64,000 nucleotides of DNA from contig NC_132918.1 in assembly GCF_047675955.1 (NCBI RefSeq), positions 90,635,106-90,699,105 on the forward strand, given 5' to 3'. The position numbers and the translations under genes are program-made. Shown piece by piece: positions 11,101-21,265 of the stretch; position 1 is the stretch's first letter, and each line of letters opens with the position of its first letter. Below the pieces are notes generated by a model. The model saw nothing but the letters and a program-made list of their open reading frames with translations. It ran no database searches and was not told the origin of the DNA. The DNA is from Chlorocebus sabaeus (lineage: Eukaryota; Chordata; Mammalia; Primates; Cercopithecidae).

Positions 11101-11599
11101 GTAAAAAGCTACAGAATGTTCTAGTGGCATAAGGACTAAAATATCCTTCCAGTTCAGCCAGTGGAGGGCCTCGGTGGGAGGAGCTCTGCCTCCAACCTCG
11201 GGAGTGCCATTCAGGTAGAATACAGCAATGGGGGATGGATCTCCCTGGAGCCGGCCGCCTAGCAGCATCTGGAGAAGCGAATCTATGACATTTACCTTTG
11301 AGCTCCCTGGCAGCCCAGGCAGAAAAGGGGTGCCTCATTCAGGCCTCTGCTTTCCCTCAGAATGGGGTGGGGCAGCTCTCAGGAGCTGAGGAAGGAGGAG
11401 GAAAGGGCAGGAGTGACCAGATCCCATGCTGGGAGCTCTGCTGAGCCTGTATCAGCCAGACGGATGTGCTGTCTCTCAGAGCAGCTGCCTCAGAGGCTGC
11501 GTGTGTGGCTATCGGTGACGCTGCTGCTCTGCCTGTCAGTGATGTGCTGCCTCATCAGCCCACTGTCCCTCCCATCCTCCCAACAGGCCATTCACAGGC

Positions 11600-11880
11600 C
11601 CCTCTGTTCTGTGTTGTCACAGAACATCTGTTTAAGAATTAACAGGCAGAGCCAGCGCTCCTGTCCCATTAAGAAAAGGCAGGATGGGTCCCGCTGGGAT
11701 GATTACCAGCTCAGAACCTGCAGCCTGCTTCACCCCTCCCTGGCGGTAAATTCTCCCTCCCACCTTCCCTGGGCAGCTGCTATATTGCCTCCATAAACTA
11801 CTGGGCAGGAAAACAGCTGCATCAGCGTCATAAAGCCATTTGATTATAGTGTGGGTTTTGTGGTGATTTAAAATGCCCAG
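11600..11880. promoter_or_regulatory. Candidate intronic regulatory block (speculative)
   Basis: A repeat-free, moderate-GC block in the BDH1 intron with compact AT-rich motifs (CATAAACTACTG, GTCATAAAGCCATTTGATTA). It is listed because it stands out from flanking repeats. Nothing in one sequence proves constraint or function. Confidence 0.2.
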
Positions 11881-11939
11881 GGAAAGGCATCATCACCGGA
11901 GACCCGAGCAGAGAACGCACCAGGCGGGGCTGCTCAGGC

Positions 11940-12620
11940 TGGCGGTCCTTGTCCCCTGCCCCCTGCCCCCTGCCTCTGGGGCAGAACCACTTCCGCTCTG
12001 TGTACTGGACTGGCCAGGTAGCCTAACCTGCAAGGCAGGGCGGGCCCGGCCCACACAGAGGGGAGGCGTTCACCCCCTGCCCGGGGATCTGAGCTCAAAC
12101 CCCAGCCCCAGCCTGATGCACAAACCTTCCCCTGCTGCTTTTTCCGCGCGGTGCATTCCGGAGGGTGAGTAAACCACTCACCATGAACTTCCTTAACCAA
12201 TACTGCATTTTTTTTGGAAAATGATTTGAAGACGTTTAGGTCTGAAAAAACAGCACATCTGTCAGATATGCGGCGGTGTGTCCCCCATCTCCCGCTCTCT
12301 CTTTCTTCCCCGTCTCCCTCTCCTCCCTCTCCCTCTCCTCCCTCTCCCTGCTTCCCCTCTGAACTCGGCTGTTTCCTGGCCTTACCTCTGCAATCCCCCC
12401 TCAGGCAATGCCGGCTGTGAACTCCAGGTGGCGCCCTCCCGGAGCGTTCCCACCCGCTGCGGCCGCCACCGACCCACACCCCACGCAGGACCTGTCAGAA
12501 GGGCCCTCTCCCCCTTGCCCCGCCGAGGGGGCACATTTGAATGGCGAGTTTGATGCCCTGCAGCCTGGCTCTGTGGAACAGTTGCTGCTAAAGCCCAGGG
12601 AGCCAGGCACGGTGGGGGGC
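11940..12620. other. GC-rich intronic stretch with C-rich and pyrimidine tracts
   Basis: Contains CCCCTGCCCCCTGCC at about 11950, a CTCCCTCTCC pyrimidine tract at 12290-12360, and CpG-rich sequence with GCGGCCGC near 12458. Open frames here on both strands look like by-products of base composition. Confidence 0.5.
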
Positions 12621-12844
12621 GAGATGAAGAAGATTGTCTGGTGAGAGCCGCAGAGCCATCTGCCCCCGGTCCCCACCCGCGCAGGACGCTGAGGGATGGG
12701 ACATCTGGAGCCTGGGACCAGCCCTCCCTGTCCCCACCCCAGGGGACACCGAGCCAGTGGGCCTAAGAGCAGGCTGTGGGCACGGCCTGATCTTGGCACA
12801 TCACTTATCAGTCAGTCAACATTTATTTAGTTAATTAATTAGTT

Positions 12845-13139
12845 TATTTTTTTGAGACAGAGACTTGCTCCCCCGCCCAGGCTGGAGTGCAGTGGCACGA
12901 TCTCGGCTCACTGCAACTTCTGCATCCTAGGTTCAAGCGATTCTCCTGCCTCAGCCTCCCAAGGAGCTGGGATTACAGGCGCCTGTCACCACGCCCAGCT
13001 ACTTTTTTTTTTTTTTTTTAGTAGAGAAGGGGTTTCACGAGGTTGGCCAGGCTGGTCTCAAACTCCTGACCTCAGGTGATCCACCTGCCTTGGCCTCCCA
13101 AAATGCTGGGATTACAGGCGTGAGCCACCATACCTGACC
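12845..13139 (-). mobile_element. Alu SINE
   Basis: Antisense full-length Alu, GAGACAGAGACTTGCTC to GAGCCACCATACCTGACC, with an extra poly-T run of about 19 bases between the arms (near 13002). Confidence 0.97.
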
Positions 13140-13149
13140 TGGGCTTCAC

Positions 13150-13265
13150 TTATTAGAAATGTGACCTTGGGCTTGCACCTGCCCCCTGTGTGGGCCTCAG
13201 CTTGCTTATCTGTGAAGTGGGAGAGTGATCTGAGAGCTGTCCAGCGCTCATGCCTGGATCAGACC
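13150..13265 (+). mobile_element. MIR SINE remnant
   Basis: Sense MIR core: TGTGACCTTGGGCTTGCACC and CTCAGCTTGCTTATCTGTGA. Confidence 0.6.
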
Positions 13266-13384
13266 ACTATAAGAGCATGGGAAGAATTTCAACACAAGTT
13301 GCTGTCAGGCTGACGGGGCAGCAAAACACACGCAGGGGAGTAAGGGAGTAGCCTGGGAAAGGCCTGGCCTACCATGCTGCGGGA

Positions 13385-14505
13385 TAGAGACCACAGAGCA
13401 GGAAGTGACTGATGGGGGGGTCGGCCTGAGGGGGGATGGAGACCATAGAGCAGGAAGTGACTGATGGGGGGGGTCGGCCTGAGGGGGGATGGAGACCATA
13501 GAGCAGGAAGTGACTGATGGGGGGGTCGGCCTGAGGGGGGATGGAGACCATAGAGGAGGAAGTGACTGATGGGGGGTGTCAGGCTGAGGGGGGGATGGGG
13601 GGGGTCAGTCTGAGGGGGGATGGAGACCATAGAGCAGGAAGTGACTGATGGGGGGGTTGGCCTGAGGGGGGGATGGAGACCATAGAGCAGGAAGTGACTG
13701 ATGGGGGGGTCGGCCTGAGGGGGGATGGAGACCATAGAGGAGGGAGTGACTGATGGGGGGGGTGTCAGGCTGAGGGGGGGATGGGGGGGTCAGTCTGAGG
13801 GGGGATGGAGACCATAGAGCAGGAAGTGACTGATGGGGGGGTTGGCCTGAGCGGGGATGGAGACCATAGAGCAGGAAGTGACTGATGGGGGGGTCGGCCT
13901 GAGGGGGGATGGAGACCATAGAGCAGGAAGTGACTGATGGGGGGGGGGGTCTGCCTGAGGGGGTATGGAGATCATAGAGCAGGAAGTGACTGATGGGTGG
14001 AGGTCAGCCTGAGAGGGGAATGGAGACCATAGAGCAGGAAGTGACTGATGGTGGGGCTGGCCTGAGGGGGGATAGAGATCATAGAGCAGGAAGTGACTGA
14101 TGGGGGGAGTCAGCCTGAGGGGGGATGGAGACCATAGAGCAGGAAGTGACTGATGGTGGGGACGGCCTGAGGGGGGATAGAGATCATAGAGCAGGAAGTG
14201 ACTGATGGGGGGAGTCAGCCTGAGGGGGGATGGAGACCATAGAGCAGGAAGTGACTGGTGAGGGAGTCAGCCTGAGGGGGAATGGAGACCATAGAGCAGG
14301 AAGTCACTGATGGCGGGGGTCAGCCTGAGGGGGGATAGAGACCATAGAGCAGGAAGTGACTGATGAGGGGGTCGGCCTGAGGGGGAATGGAGACCATAGA
14401 GCAGGAAGTGACTGATGGGGGGGTCGGCCTGAGGGGGGGTTGGAGACCATAGAGCAGAAAGTGACTGATGGTGGGGTCGGCCTGAGGGGTGGGGTGAAGA
14501 TGGAG
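13385..14505. repeat. 52-bp G-rich minisatellite (VNTR), about 20 copies
   Basis: Unit is roughly GAGACCATAGAGCAGGAAG / TGACTGATGGGGGGGTCGG / CCTGAGGGGGGATG, about 52 bp. The AGTGACTG core (AGTCACTG in one copy) occurs 20 times. Two copies (near 13575 and 13765) carry a matching extra piece with TCAGGCTGAGG and TCAGTCTGAGG, so a larger block was itself duplicated. Runs of 5-9 G occur in most units. It lies in a BDH1 intron. Confidence 0.97.
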
Positions 14506-14624
14506 GTGGAGGAGTTAGTGAGACAAGGAGACCCAGGAGGAGGCTTCTTCAGCAGCCCAGGATAGAGGACCCAAGCGAATGCCAGTGGAAACAGGAAGGA
14601 ATAACCGACCCAGCAGAGGAAACC

Positions 14625-14865
14625 AGCAACAGCCTGGGGCGTTGGGGCTTTGTCCTCAGACAGATCTGGGTCCAAATCCCACCCTACCCACCTGTTAGCT
14701 GGGTGACACTGACCAAAGTGCTTAACCGCTCTGAGCTTCACTTGCCTCGACCGGATATGAGACAATTTAGGATCTATTTTACAGGCTGGTTGTGAGGATC
14801 AGGGAAGTTAATGAATGTAAAGGGCTTAATTAGGGGCCTGCCAGCTGTCATGTTGATCTTGATCT
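14625..14865 (+). mobile_element. MIR SINE
   Basis: Sense MIR: CAGATCTGGGTCCAAATCCC, TTAGCTGGGTGACACTGACC, CTTAACCGCTCTGAGCTTCA, GGTTGTGAGGATCAGGGAAG. Confidence 0.75.
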
Positions 14866-14889
14866 GTAATATTAGCAGTACCTGATGAC

Positions 14890-15732
14890 TCATTCGATGG
14901 GGGAGGGGTGGAGGAGCTGGAAGACTCAGACGAAAGTAAAATCATTAACAAAGAGGAGGAGCAGGCTTGGGCAGCTTGGAAACTTGATGTGAGGGTGGTG
15001 GTTAGGGTGAGTCAGGGACCTGTGGGACATTCAGGTGGAAGTGAGACAGGAGATGGGACGAGGAGAGAGCTGTGACTCCTGAGGAGAACTGGGAGGCCAC
15101 TGGTGTGGAGGCCATCTTGGGGTTGTTGCAGGAAAATTGCTGTCGCCCAACCAGCGGGAATGCCTCCATGAGTTTATTCAGAACACTGGCTGAGGACTCC
15201 AGGTGGCACCTAGGTCCACCACCTCTCAACACTCATCAAAGCTATAATTCAGGGACTGTGTGCCTTCACGGGTCATGTTTCATTAAACTTTTTTGGATAG
15301 TAGTGTCAAATGTCATTGTTTTATTTTTAGGTAGAAAAAGGGCTGTCTGCATTTTAAGTCATGGGATATTGTCCCTTATGAATCAAACATGAAACAGCTG
15401 GAAAATTCACAAACATGAAGAAGATGAGGACACCTAAGAGTTGAGTCAACTTTGAGAGGAACAGGATTAGGCCAGGACATTGGGAGCCACTTGTATCTGG
15501 GGGCAGGTGAAAGAAAGGTGTCAGGGCGGAGGCAGGAGATGCCTGGGATCACTAATGCCGAGGGGGAAGTGAGCCTCGAGGAGTCCTGGCAGGACTCATA
15601 TCGTAGCGAGCCTGAGGAGAGTGAAGACTGGGGGTGAGGTCTTGGCGTACCACCCTGGAGACTGTGGAGAGTACAGAGTGAGGACAGCTGAGGGCTGGGA
15701 CCCAGTGTGGTATGGAAGGGAGATGGAGAGGA

Positions 15733-15735
<3 letters not shown>
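14890..15735 (-). mobile_element. L2-like sequence (tentative)
   Basis: 14890-15215 and 15420-15735 have the G/A-rich texture and short phrases (GACATTCAGGTGGAAGTGAG, GGAGATGCCTGGGATCACT) of antisense L2. 15240-15400 is AT-rich and unclassified. Confidence 0.4.

Positions 15736-15777
<42 letters not shown>
15735..15777. repeat. (GT)n microsatellite, about 21 units
   Basis: An uninterrupted GT run that abuts the truncated Alu where its poly-A tail should be, so it likely grew from that tail. Confidence 0.97.
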
Positions 15778-15778
<1 letters not shown>

Positions 15779-15938
15779 TGGAGTCTTGCTCTGTCACCCA
15801 GGCTGGAGTGCCATGGCATGATCCTGGCTCATTGCAACCTCTGTCTCCCTGGTTCAAGCGATTCTCCTGCCTCAGCCTCCAGAGTAGCTGGGATTACAGG
15901 CGCCCGCCACCATGCCCGGCTAATCTTTGTATTACAGG
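15778..15938 (-). mobile_element. Alu SINE, truncated to one arm
   Basis: Antisense Alu right-arm side from GATGGAGTCTTGCTCTGTC to GGCTAATCTTTGTATT, then an abrupt stop. The left arm is missing. Confidence 0.93.
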
Positions 15939-15944
15939 ATAGAG

Positions 15945-17244
15945 TGTGTTCTTGGAAGCCTGGCGTGGAGGGAGGGAGATCAGGTAGCACAGTTACAGAA
16001 GGATCTTTGGGATATGGAAATGTGGCATTTGTAGACATTAATCTAACACACATTTGTGTGTATCGAACTGAAGGGCTGGAGTCATGGGCAATGGAAAAGC
16101 TGAAGTTGCGTGAAAGAGAGGGAAGGATCGGTGTCTGTGGTCTTGAAGACGATGTGGAAGTGTCAACCATGAGAGGTGGGGAGTGGCCTCTGCTCCTCCT
16201 GGGAAGAGAAGAGGGTGAAGACTCAGGGCACGTCTGCAGGGAGACAGTGGGAGCTCTGGGGTCGTTGTGGACGACGCTGATCCTGTCATTAGCATCTGAG
16301 TGAGGTTACAGGTGAGACCTAGAGCAGGGAGACACCCACAGGCTTTGGTGGAGAGTGGGAGTGTGAGCTCTTCATGGACACCGTGTTAACCAGCAATTTC
16401 CTTTCCCTAATAAATGCCCTTAATTCTCCGTAATTGAAGGAGAAGGCACCAGAGGGCAGTGAATGAAGCTTTAATTTGGGTAACACAGGAGGAAAGCAGC
16501 CAGAGACCAATTACTCTGTCATTTACACAAACTCATTTCCATGATTAACTTGGAAAATGAAGCAGCACCGAGTTCCCACAAGCAGGGATGGTCCCAGGAC
16601 AGGAGCTCTGCTCTGAGGCTGCGCCTTGGGAAGGAGCACGGGGCTTTGGCCACGGGAGACTGAACCCTGAGGGTTTCCACAACAAAGAGGCAGGGCCCAG
16701 CTCTGTCCTGAGGCTCTGACCCATCCAGCCTTTGCACCCCAAAAAACAACTCAGAGAGGTCCCTGCAAAACACAGCTGCCTGCTCGTGCCCGCCTCCCCG
16801 GTGATTTCCCTGGCTTCTGGCAAGAGAAGAGAAGATGTGAGCGAAAGCTCAGAGGCAGAGATGAGTAAACAGGAACGGGGTGTGAAACTCAGGCTGTGGG
16901 GATAGGATGGGGTGGAGTGGAGTGGCAGTGGCAATTTGAAGTGAGGTGAGATTCAAGGCTGGGGGACACGGCAGGCTGGGTCATGGTGGGCCCAGAGAAT
17001 CGAGCCAGGCAGATGTGACATGAGCACTGGACATTCTAGACGTAAGGGAGGGTGGCAGTTAGTACTTTAGGCCTCTTTACCTCCTGTCATTCCTGAGTGA
17101 CTCTAGAAAGTTTCTGGAGAGCACTGGGCAAGAGGCTGGGAAGTCACAGGAAAGGAGTGGAAAGGAGGCTGGCCTGCAGGCCGATGGGCAATGCCTGGGG
17201 CCGAGCCCCTGTGGTCACCGCACACCTATCCCTCCCCTGTCCAG
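15945..17244. other. Intronic sequence; possible L2 then repeat-poor
   Basis: 15945-16300 may continue the L2-like DNA split by the Alu. 16560-17240 has no recognised repeat or exon before the BDH1 acceptor. Confidence 0.35.
16380..16560. promoter_or_regulatory. Candidate intronic regulatory block with CTCF-like motif (speculative)
   Basis: AT-rich repeat-free block with several TAATT homeodomain-type cores (CTTAATTCTCCGTAATTG, GCTTTAATTTGG, CCAATTACTC). GCACCAGAGGGCAG at 16446-16459 matches the CTCF core at 13 of 14 positions. Function is inferred from motifs only. Confidence 0.25.
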
Positions 17245-17397
17245 GGATGTGGGGCCTCGTTAACAACGCCGGCATCTCCACGTTCGGGGAGGTGGAGTTC
17301 ACCAGCATGGAGACCTACAAGGAGGTGGCAGAAGTGAACCTTTGGGGCACAGTGCGGACAACGAAATCCTTTCTCCCCCTCATCCGAAGGGCCAAAG
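17245..17397 (+). CDS. BDH1: BDH1 coding exon, residues 137-188 (NNAG and catalytic Asn)
   Basis: This 153-bp exon continues BDH1 in phase 1, starting GG|ATG|TGG after CTGTCCAG. It encodes MWGLVNNAGIST through FLPLIRRAK. LVNNAG (residues 141-146) is the classical SDR motif that stabilises the central beta sheet. Asn168 in EVNLWG is the SDR catalytic asparagine. The donor is AAAG|GTGAGT, a near-perfect consensus. Compared with human BDH1 as I remember it, this copy has Met158 for Leu, Glu163 for Gln and Thr175 for Met. These look like ordinary primate divergence, with no stop or frameshift. Residue numbers come from adding the exon lengths to the 89 missing residues. Confidence 0.96.
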
Positions 17398-19752
17398 GTG
17401 AGTGGGAAAGGGAGCTCCCTCCTGCCCCTGAATCGGCCCCACATGTTCATGTTTGCTCGGAATGGACATACCTGTCCCAGCAGCTCCAACGTCCACAACA
17501 CAGCAAGGGTGGCCCCAGGGCCTGTGCTGGGCCTGGGTGAAGGTGAGCAGAGGGGCTGTGGCCAGGTAGGGGGAGAGAGGTGTGTGGCTCTCAGGAAGTA
17601 GAGCAGGTAAGAGGTCAGTGGTCTATGCAGCAAAAGCTTCAAGATTTTAGCAGCCACCCACTCTGGGAACCTAATCTATAGAGAGAATCACCCTTTGCAC
17701 AAAGCTGTGTGTATACATCTTTGTGTCAATCGGGTGTGGTTAAGTAAAATTTGGCATATTCATTCTATGGTTATTTATACTGTAGTTTAAAAAATGAGAT
17801 TATTGTGCTATTAGGAAACAATAGTAATAATCAAGATTAGAAATTTGGAAAACCAAGAAAACACCCAAACCATGTGGGTGGCCAAATGTGAGCAAACCTC
17901 TTCAGAAGTCATTGACTTGGATGTTTTCCCTGACATAGCAAACAACTGTGGCAAAAAGGGTAAGATCCATACATCTACGGTGAAGTCCTAGCAACAGCCG
18001 GCATGAACATGGAGGGCAGCTGTAGGATTTTAGATGAAAGCCCCAACCCTTCAGTGACTTCAAAGAGTTTTCTGAAAGGTGCCTCCACCCAGGATGGGCC
18101 GCGTTCCTTCCCGGTACACACCTGGATGGACCGCGTTCCTTCCCGGGTACACACCTGGATGGACCGCGTTCCTTCCCGGGTACACACCTGGATGGACCGC
18201 GTTCCTTCCCGGGTACACACCTGGATGGGCCGCGTTCCTTCCCGGGTACACACCTGGATGGGCCGCGTTCCTTCCCGGTACACACCTGGATGGGCCGCGT
18301 TCCTTCCCGGTACACACCTGGATGGGCCGCGTTCCTTCCCGGGTACACACCTGGATGGGCCGCGTTCCTTCCCGGGTACACACCTGGATGGGCCGCGTTC
18401 CTTCCCGGGTACACACCTGGATGGGCCGCGTTCCTTCCCGGGTACACACCTGGATGGGCCGCGTTCCTTCCCGGGTACACACCTGGATGGGCCGCGTTCC
18501 TTCCCGGTACACACCTGGATGGGCCGCGTTCCTTCCCGGTACACACCTGGATGGGCCGCGTTCCTTCCCGGGTACACACCTGGATGGGCCGCGTTCCTTC
18601 CCGGTACACACCTGGATGGGCCGAGTTCCTTCCCGGGTACACACCTGGATGGGCCGAGTTCCTTCCCGGTACACACCTGGATGGGCCGAGTTCCTTCCCG
18701 GTACACACCTGGATGGGCCGCGTTCCCTCCCGGGTACACACCTGGATGGGCCGCATTCCCTCCCGGTACACACCTGGATGGGCTGAGTTCCTTCCCAGGT
18801 ACACACCTATAGGGAAAACTGGTCCCAGATCCGCCTGGGCTTCCCCGACTGGGCCAAATGCAATCCACTTCCAACCCCTCTGTTCCCAGGGCCAAGAGGA
18901 GCTGCAGGAGGCCCCTGATGTCCCCAGGTTGGGCCTGTGGCTGAGGGCCTTTGGAGGAAGAGGAGTAGGGGGGTCACCACACTCTCCCAATGCCCAGGAC
19001 TGTCTCCTCATGTCCTAGCCCTGAAGTCAGGTTCAGAAACCCTGCCCCTGCCCCTGCCTGCTGCTCTGTTTTCCAGGCTGTCCTGGGCTCCACCCAGGCT
19101 CCACCCTACCTGGGTGGAATGGAGTTGGGAGTTGATTCTAACAGCACAGGCCCTGTCCTCTTTCAGGGCCATCTGAGGGCTCCCTCCCAGCTGCAGCCCC
19201 AGGTACTTCCTCCTCTGCGCTCCAACCCCTATCGCCAGTGTTGCGATCAGTGGATAGACACTTGGCCTTAGTGTGTTACTTATCTGCACATCGTACTACT
19301 GGAGCTGGATTTTAAGCTCCATAAGAGGAAGGGGAAGCTTTTAGGCTGTATTTCTCCCTAACCAGCACCAGACCTTGTCTATAGTGAAAGCTCAGATCCA
19401 CACAGACAGCTGTCTCGCTTCCCACTTCTCCCCTTGTGTTTTCAACCCAAATTATCACCGCATCGGGCTTGATCTGGTTTTTGAGTCAGTTATGTGTTGC
19501 CCATCACACTGGGCCCTCCTGCTTCTCACTCACTTGTCCTCCCTGGTCCTGCCTGGCACAGCCAGGTTCCCAGGGAAGATCAGGGGTGCCGATGCTGATG
19601 CGTGGGTCTGAGCTGGCCTTGCCTCCTGAATGAGAAGGCTCCTGGGTGGGTCAGAAGTGGTTCCAGCCAAGCCTCTGGAGACACGCCTGACTTCTGCCCT
19701 GTGTGTCGTAGGGCAGTGCCGCCTTAGCAGGTATCTCTGTCTCCCTCTGTAG
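17398..19752 (+). other. BDH1: BDH1 last intron, 2.36 kb, phase 1
   Basis: GT-AG intron between the last two coding exons. Almost a third of it is the 32/33-bp minisatellite at 18082-18812. The rest (17400-18080 and 18815-19750) is low in recognisable repeats. 17640-17900 is AT-rich and resembles an old L1 remnant, but I cannot assign it. Confidence 0.9.
18082..18812. repeat. 32/33-bp CpG-rich minisatellite (VNTR), 22 copies
   Basis: Unit is TACACACCTGGATGGGCCGC followed by GTTCCTTCCCGGG. A 33-bp form ends CCCGGG and a 32-bp form ends CCCGG. Early copies read GGACC, late ones GCCGAG or GCCGCATT, so variants are regionally clustered. Most units carry three CpGs. The 33-bp length gives long open frames in several frames of both strands, which are not genes. 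Confidence 0.98.
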
Positions 19753-20222
19753 GCCGCGTGGTCAATATCAGCAGCATGCTGGGCCGCATGGCCAACCCGG
19801 CCCGCTCCCCGTACTGCATCACCAAGTTCGGGGTAGAGGCTTTCTCGGACTGCCTGCGCTATGAGATGCGCTCCCTGGGCGTGAAGGTCAGTGTGGTGGA
19901 GCCCGGCAACTTCATCGCTGCCACCAGCCTCTACAGCCCCGAGAGCATTCGGGCCATCGCCAAGAAGATGTGGGACGAGCTACCTGAGGTCGTGCGCAAG
20001 GACTACGGCAAGAAGTACTTTGATGAAAAGATCGCCAAGATGGAGACCTACTGCAGCAGTGGCTCCACAGACACGTCCCCTGTCATCGATGCTGTCACAC
20101 ACGCCCTGACCGCCACCACCCCCTACACCCGCTACCACCCCATGGACTACTACTGGTGGCTGCGAATGCAGATCATTACCCACTTGCCTGGAGCCATCTC
20201 CGACATGATCTACATCCGCTGA
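19753..20222 (+). CDS. BDH1: BDH1 terminal coding exon, residues 188-343 and stop
   Basis: The last coding exon starts after CCCTCTGTAG and ends with TGA at 20220-20222 after ISDMIYIR. It carries the SDR active site: Ser195 in NISSMLGR and the YCITK motif with Tyr208 and Lys212. VVEPGNF follows, the PG-type loop that binds the nicotinamide. The C-terminal third (KKYFDEKIAKME, then TRYHPMDYYWWLRMQ) is the part linked to the phosphatidylcholine dependence of this membrane-bound enzyme. The three exons sum to 254 residues, and with 89 upstream they give the expected 343. Differences from remembered human protein include Arg-Ser for Tyr-Pro before LGVKV, Arg for Gln in ESIRAIA, Asp for Glu in KMWDEL, and Ile for Met in QIITHL. 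The frame is intact. Confidence 0.97.
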
Positions 20223-20650
20223 AGAGTCTCTCTGTGGCCTCTGTCAGGGATCCCTGGTGGAAGGGGAGGGGAGGGAGGAACCCATATAGTCAACTCTTGA
20301 TTATCCACGTGTGGATTATCCACCACTCCGGGAAGACCCATGACTGGTTTTAACATTAACCAAAGGGAATAACCCAACCTGACTTGTTTGCACAGTGAGT
20401 GACTTAGGCCTTCACAAGCAGGGTGTGGAGTGGCAGGCAGGGCCTCTCAATCTCAGGGCAAACATGGTGAATCTGTCTCTCTGGAGATCATTTCATACAG
20501 AGCTTTTGAGAAAAGATCTTTATATTAAAAACAGATTTATTATAGAATGGAATCAAAACTCCTTTATATCTTCAAGCCAAATTATCACTTTAAAAAATTA
20601 TCTCATTTGATCCTTAAGCCAGTCTCATGAATAAAAAGGACAGATTTTTT
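20223..20650 (+). other. BDH1: BDH1 3' untranslated region (end uncertain)
   Basis: This sequence follows the stop codon and should be the start of the 3' UTR. It is AT-richer than the exon and carries no frame of note. A candidate polyadenylation hexamer AATAAA lies at 20630-20635, inside TGAATAAAAAGG, with a T-rich stretch just after (20645-20657). I chose this end on the hexamer alone; a longer UTR reaching toward the Alu at 20972 cannot be excluded. Confidence 0.5.
20630..20635 (+). terminator. Candidate poly(A) signal for BDH1
   Basis: A canonical AATAAA lies about 410 bases after the BDH1 stop, followed within 15 bases by a T-rich tract that could serve as the downstream element. Single hexamers are common in AT-rich DNA, so this is only a plausible site. 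Confidence 0.4.
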
Positions 20651-20971
20651 TCTTTTGTACATGAAGCATTTGCAGCTTAAAGAGGATGCATGAAATAACC
20701 CTTTTATCGCTTATAAATAGTGCCAGTCATGTGTTCCTGCCACTGCTGTGGAAACACTTCACATTTTGCATTCCAGGACTGTTTTGGATACATTTGCCCA
20801 AGAATCTTCTGACTAACTCTGTGTCCTCATCTGAGCCACACATACCAAGTGCCCACTGGTACCTCTGCATGTCCATGGTGCTGTGTGACTGGCCAGCCAG
20901 CAGCCAGTGACTCAGAGCTGGCTGTATGGAGGGGGTGGGAATGTTTCTGGAGATTTTTTATTTGTTATTAT

Positions 20972-21265
20972 TATTATTTTTTTTTTTCAGACTCTTGCTT
21001 AGTCTCCCAGGCTGGAGTGCAATGGCACCATCTCGGCTCACTGCAGCCTCCGCCTCCCTAGTTCAAGCAGTTCTCCTGCCTCAGCCTCCCGAGTAGCTGT
21101 GGTTATAGGCACCCACCACCACACCTGGCTAATTTTTATATTTTTAGTAGAAACGGGGTTTCACCATGTTGGGTAGGCTGGTGTCGAACTCCTGACTTCA
21201 AGTAATCCGCCTGCCTTGGCCTCCCGAAGTGCTGGGATTACAGGTGTGAGCCACCACATCTGGCC
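20972..21265 (-). mobile_element. Alu SINE
   Basis: Antisense full-length Alu with perfect 12-bp flanking repeats CTGGAGATTTTT (20947-20958 and 21266-21277). Confidence 0.97.

Larger units (their letters stand above)
9868..17244 (+). other. BDH1: BDH1 intron, 7.4 kb, phase 1
   Basis: GT-AG intron between the exons ending at 9867 and starting at 17245. It holds L2-like sequence (about 10085-11100), a repeat-poor block (11600-11880), CpG-rich sequence with a NotI-type GCGGCCGC (about 12400-12560), an Alu, the 52-bp minisatellite, a MIR, further L2-like DNA, a GT microsatellite joined to a truncated Alu, and a second repeat-poor AT-rich block (16380-16560). No extra exon of the SDR fold is seen. 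Confidence 0.9.

Noticed and set aside
13289..14765. Pro/Ser/His-rich repeat frames on the minus strand
   Set aside because: They are read-through of the 52-bp minisatellite, with frame shifts between units, and have no start context or splice support.
17902..19018. Long open frames (235-369 codons) on both strands across 18.0-19.0 kb
   Set aside because: They are translations of the 32/33-bp minisatellite; a unit near 33 bp keeps several frames open. The peptide repeats follow the DNA unit, and the frames lie in a BDH1 intron.
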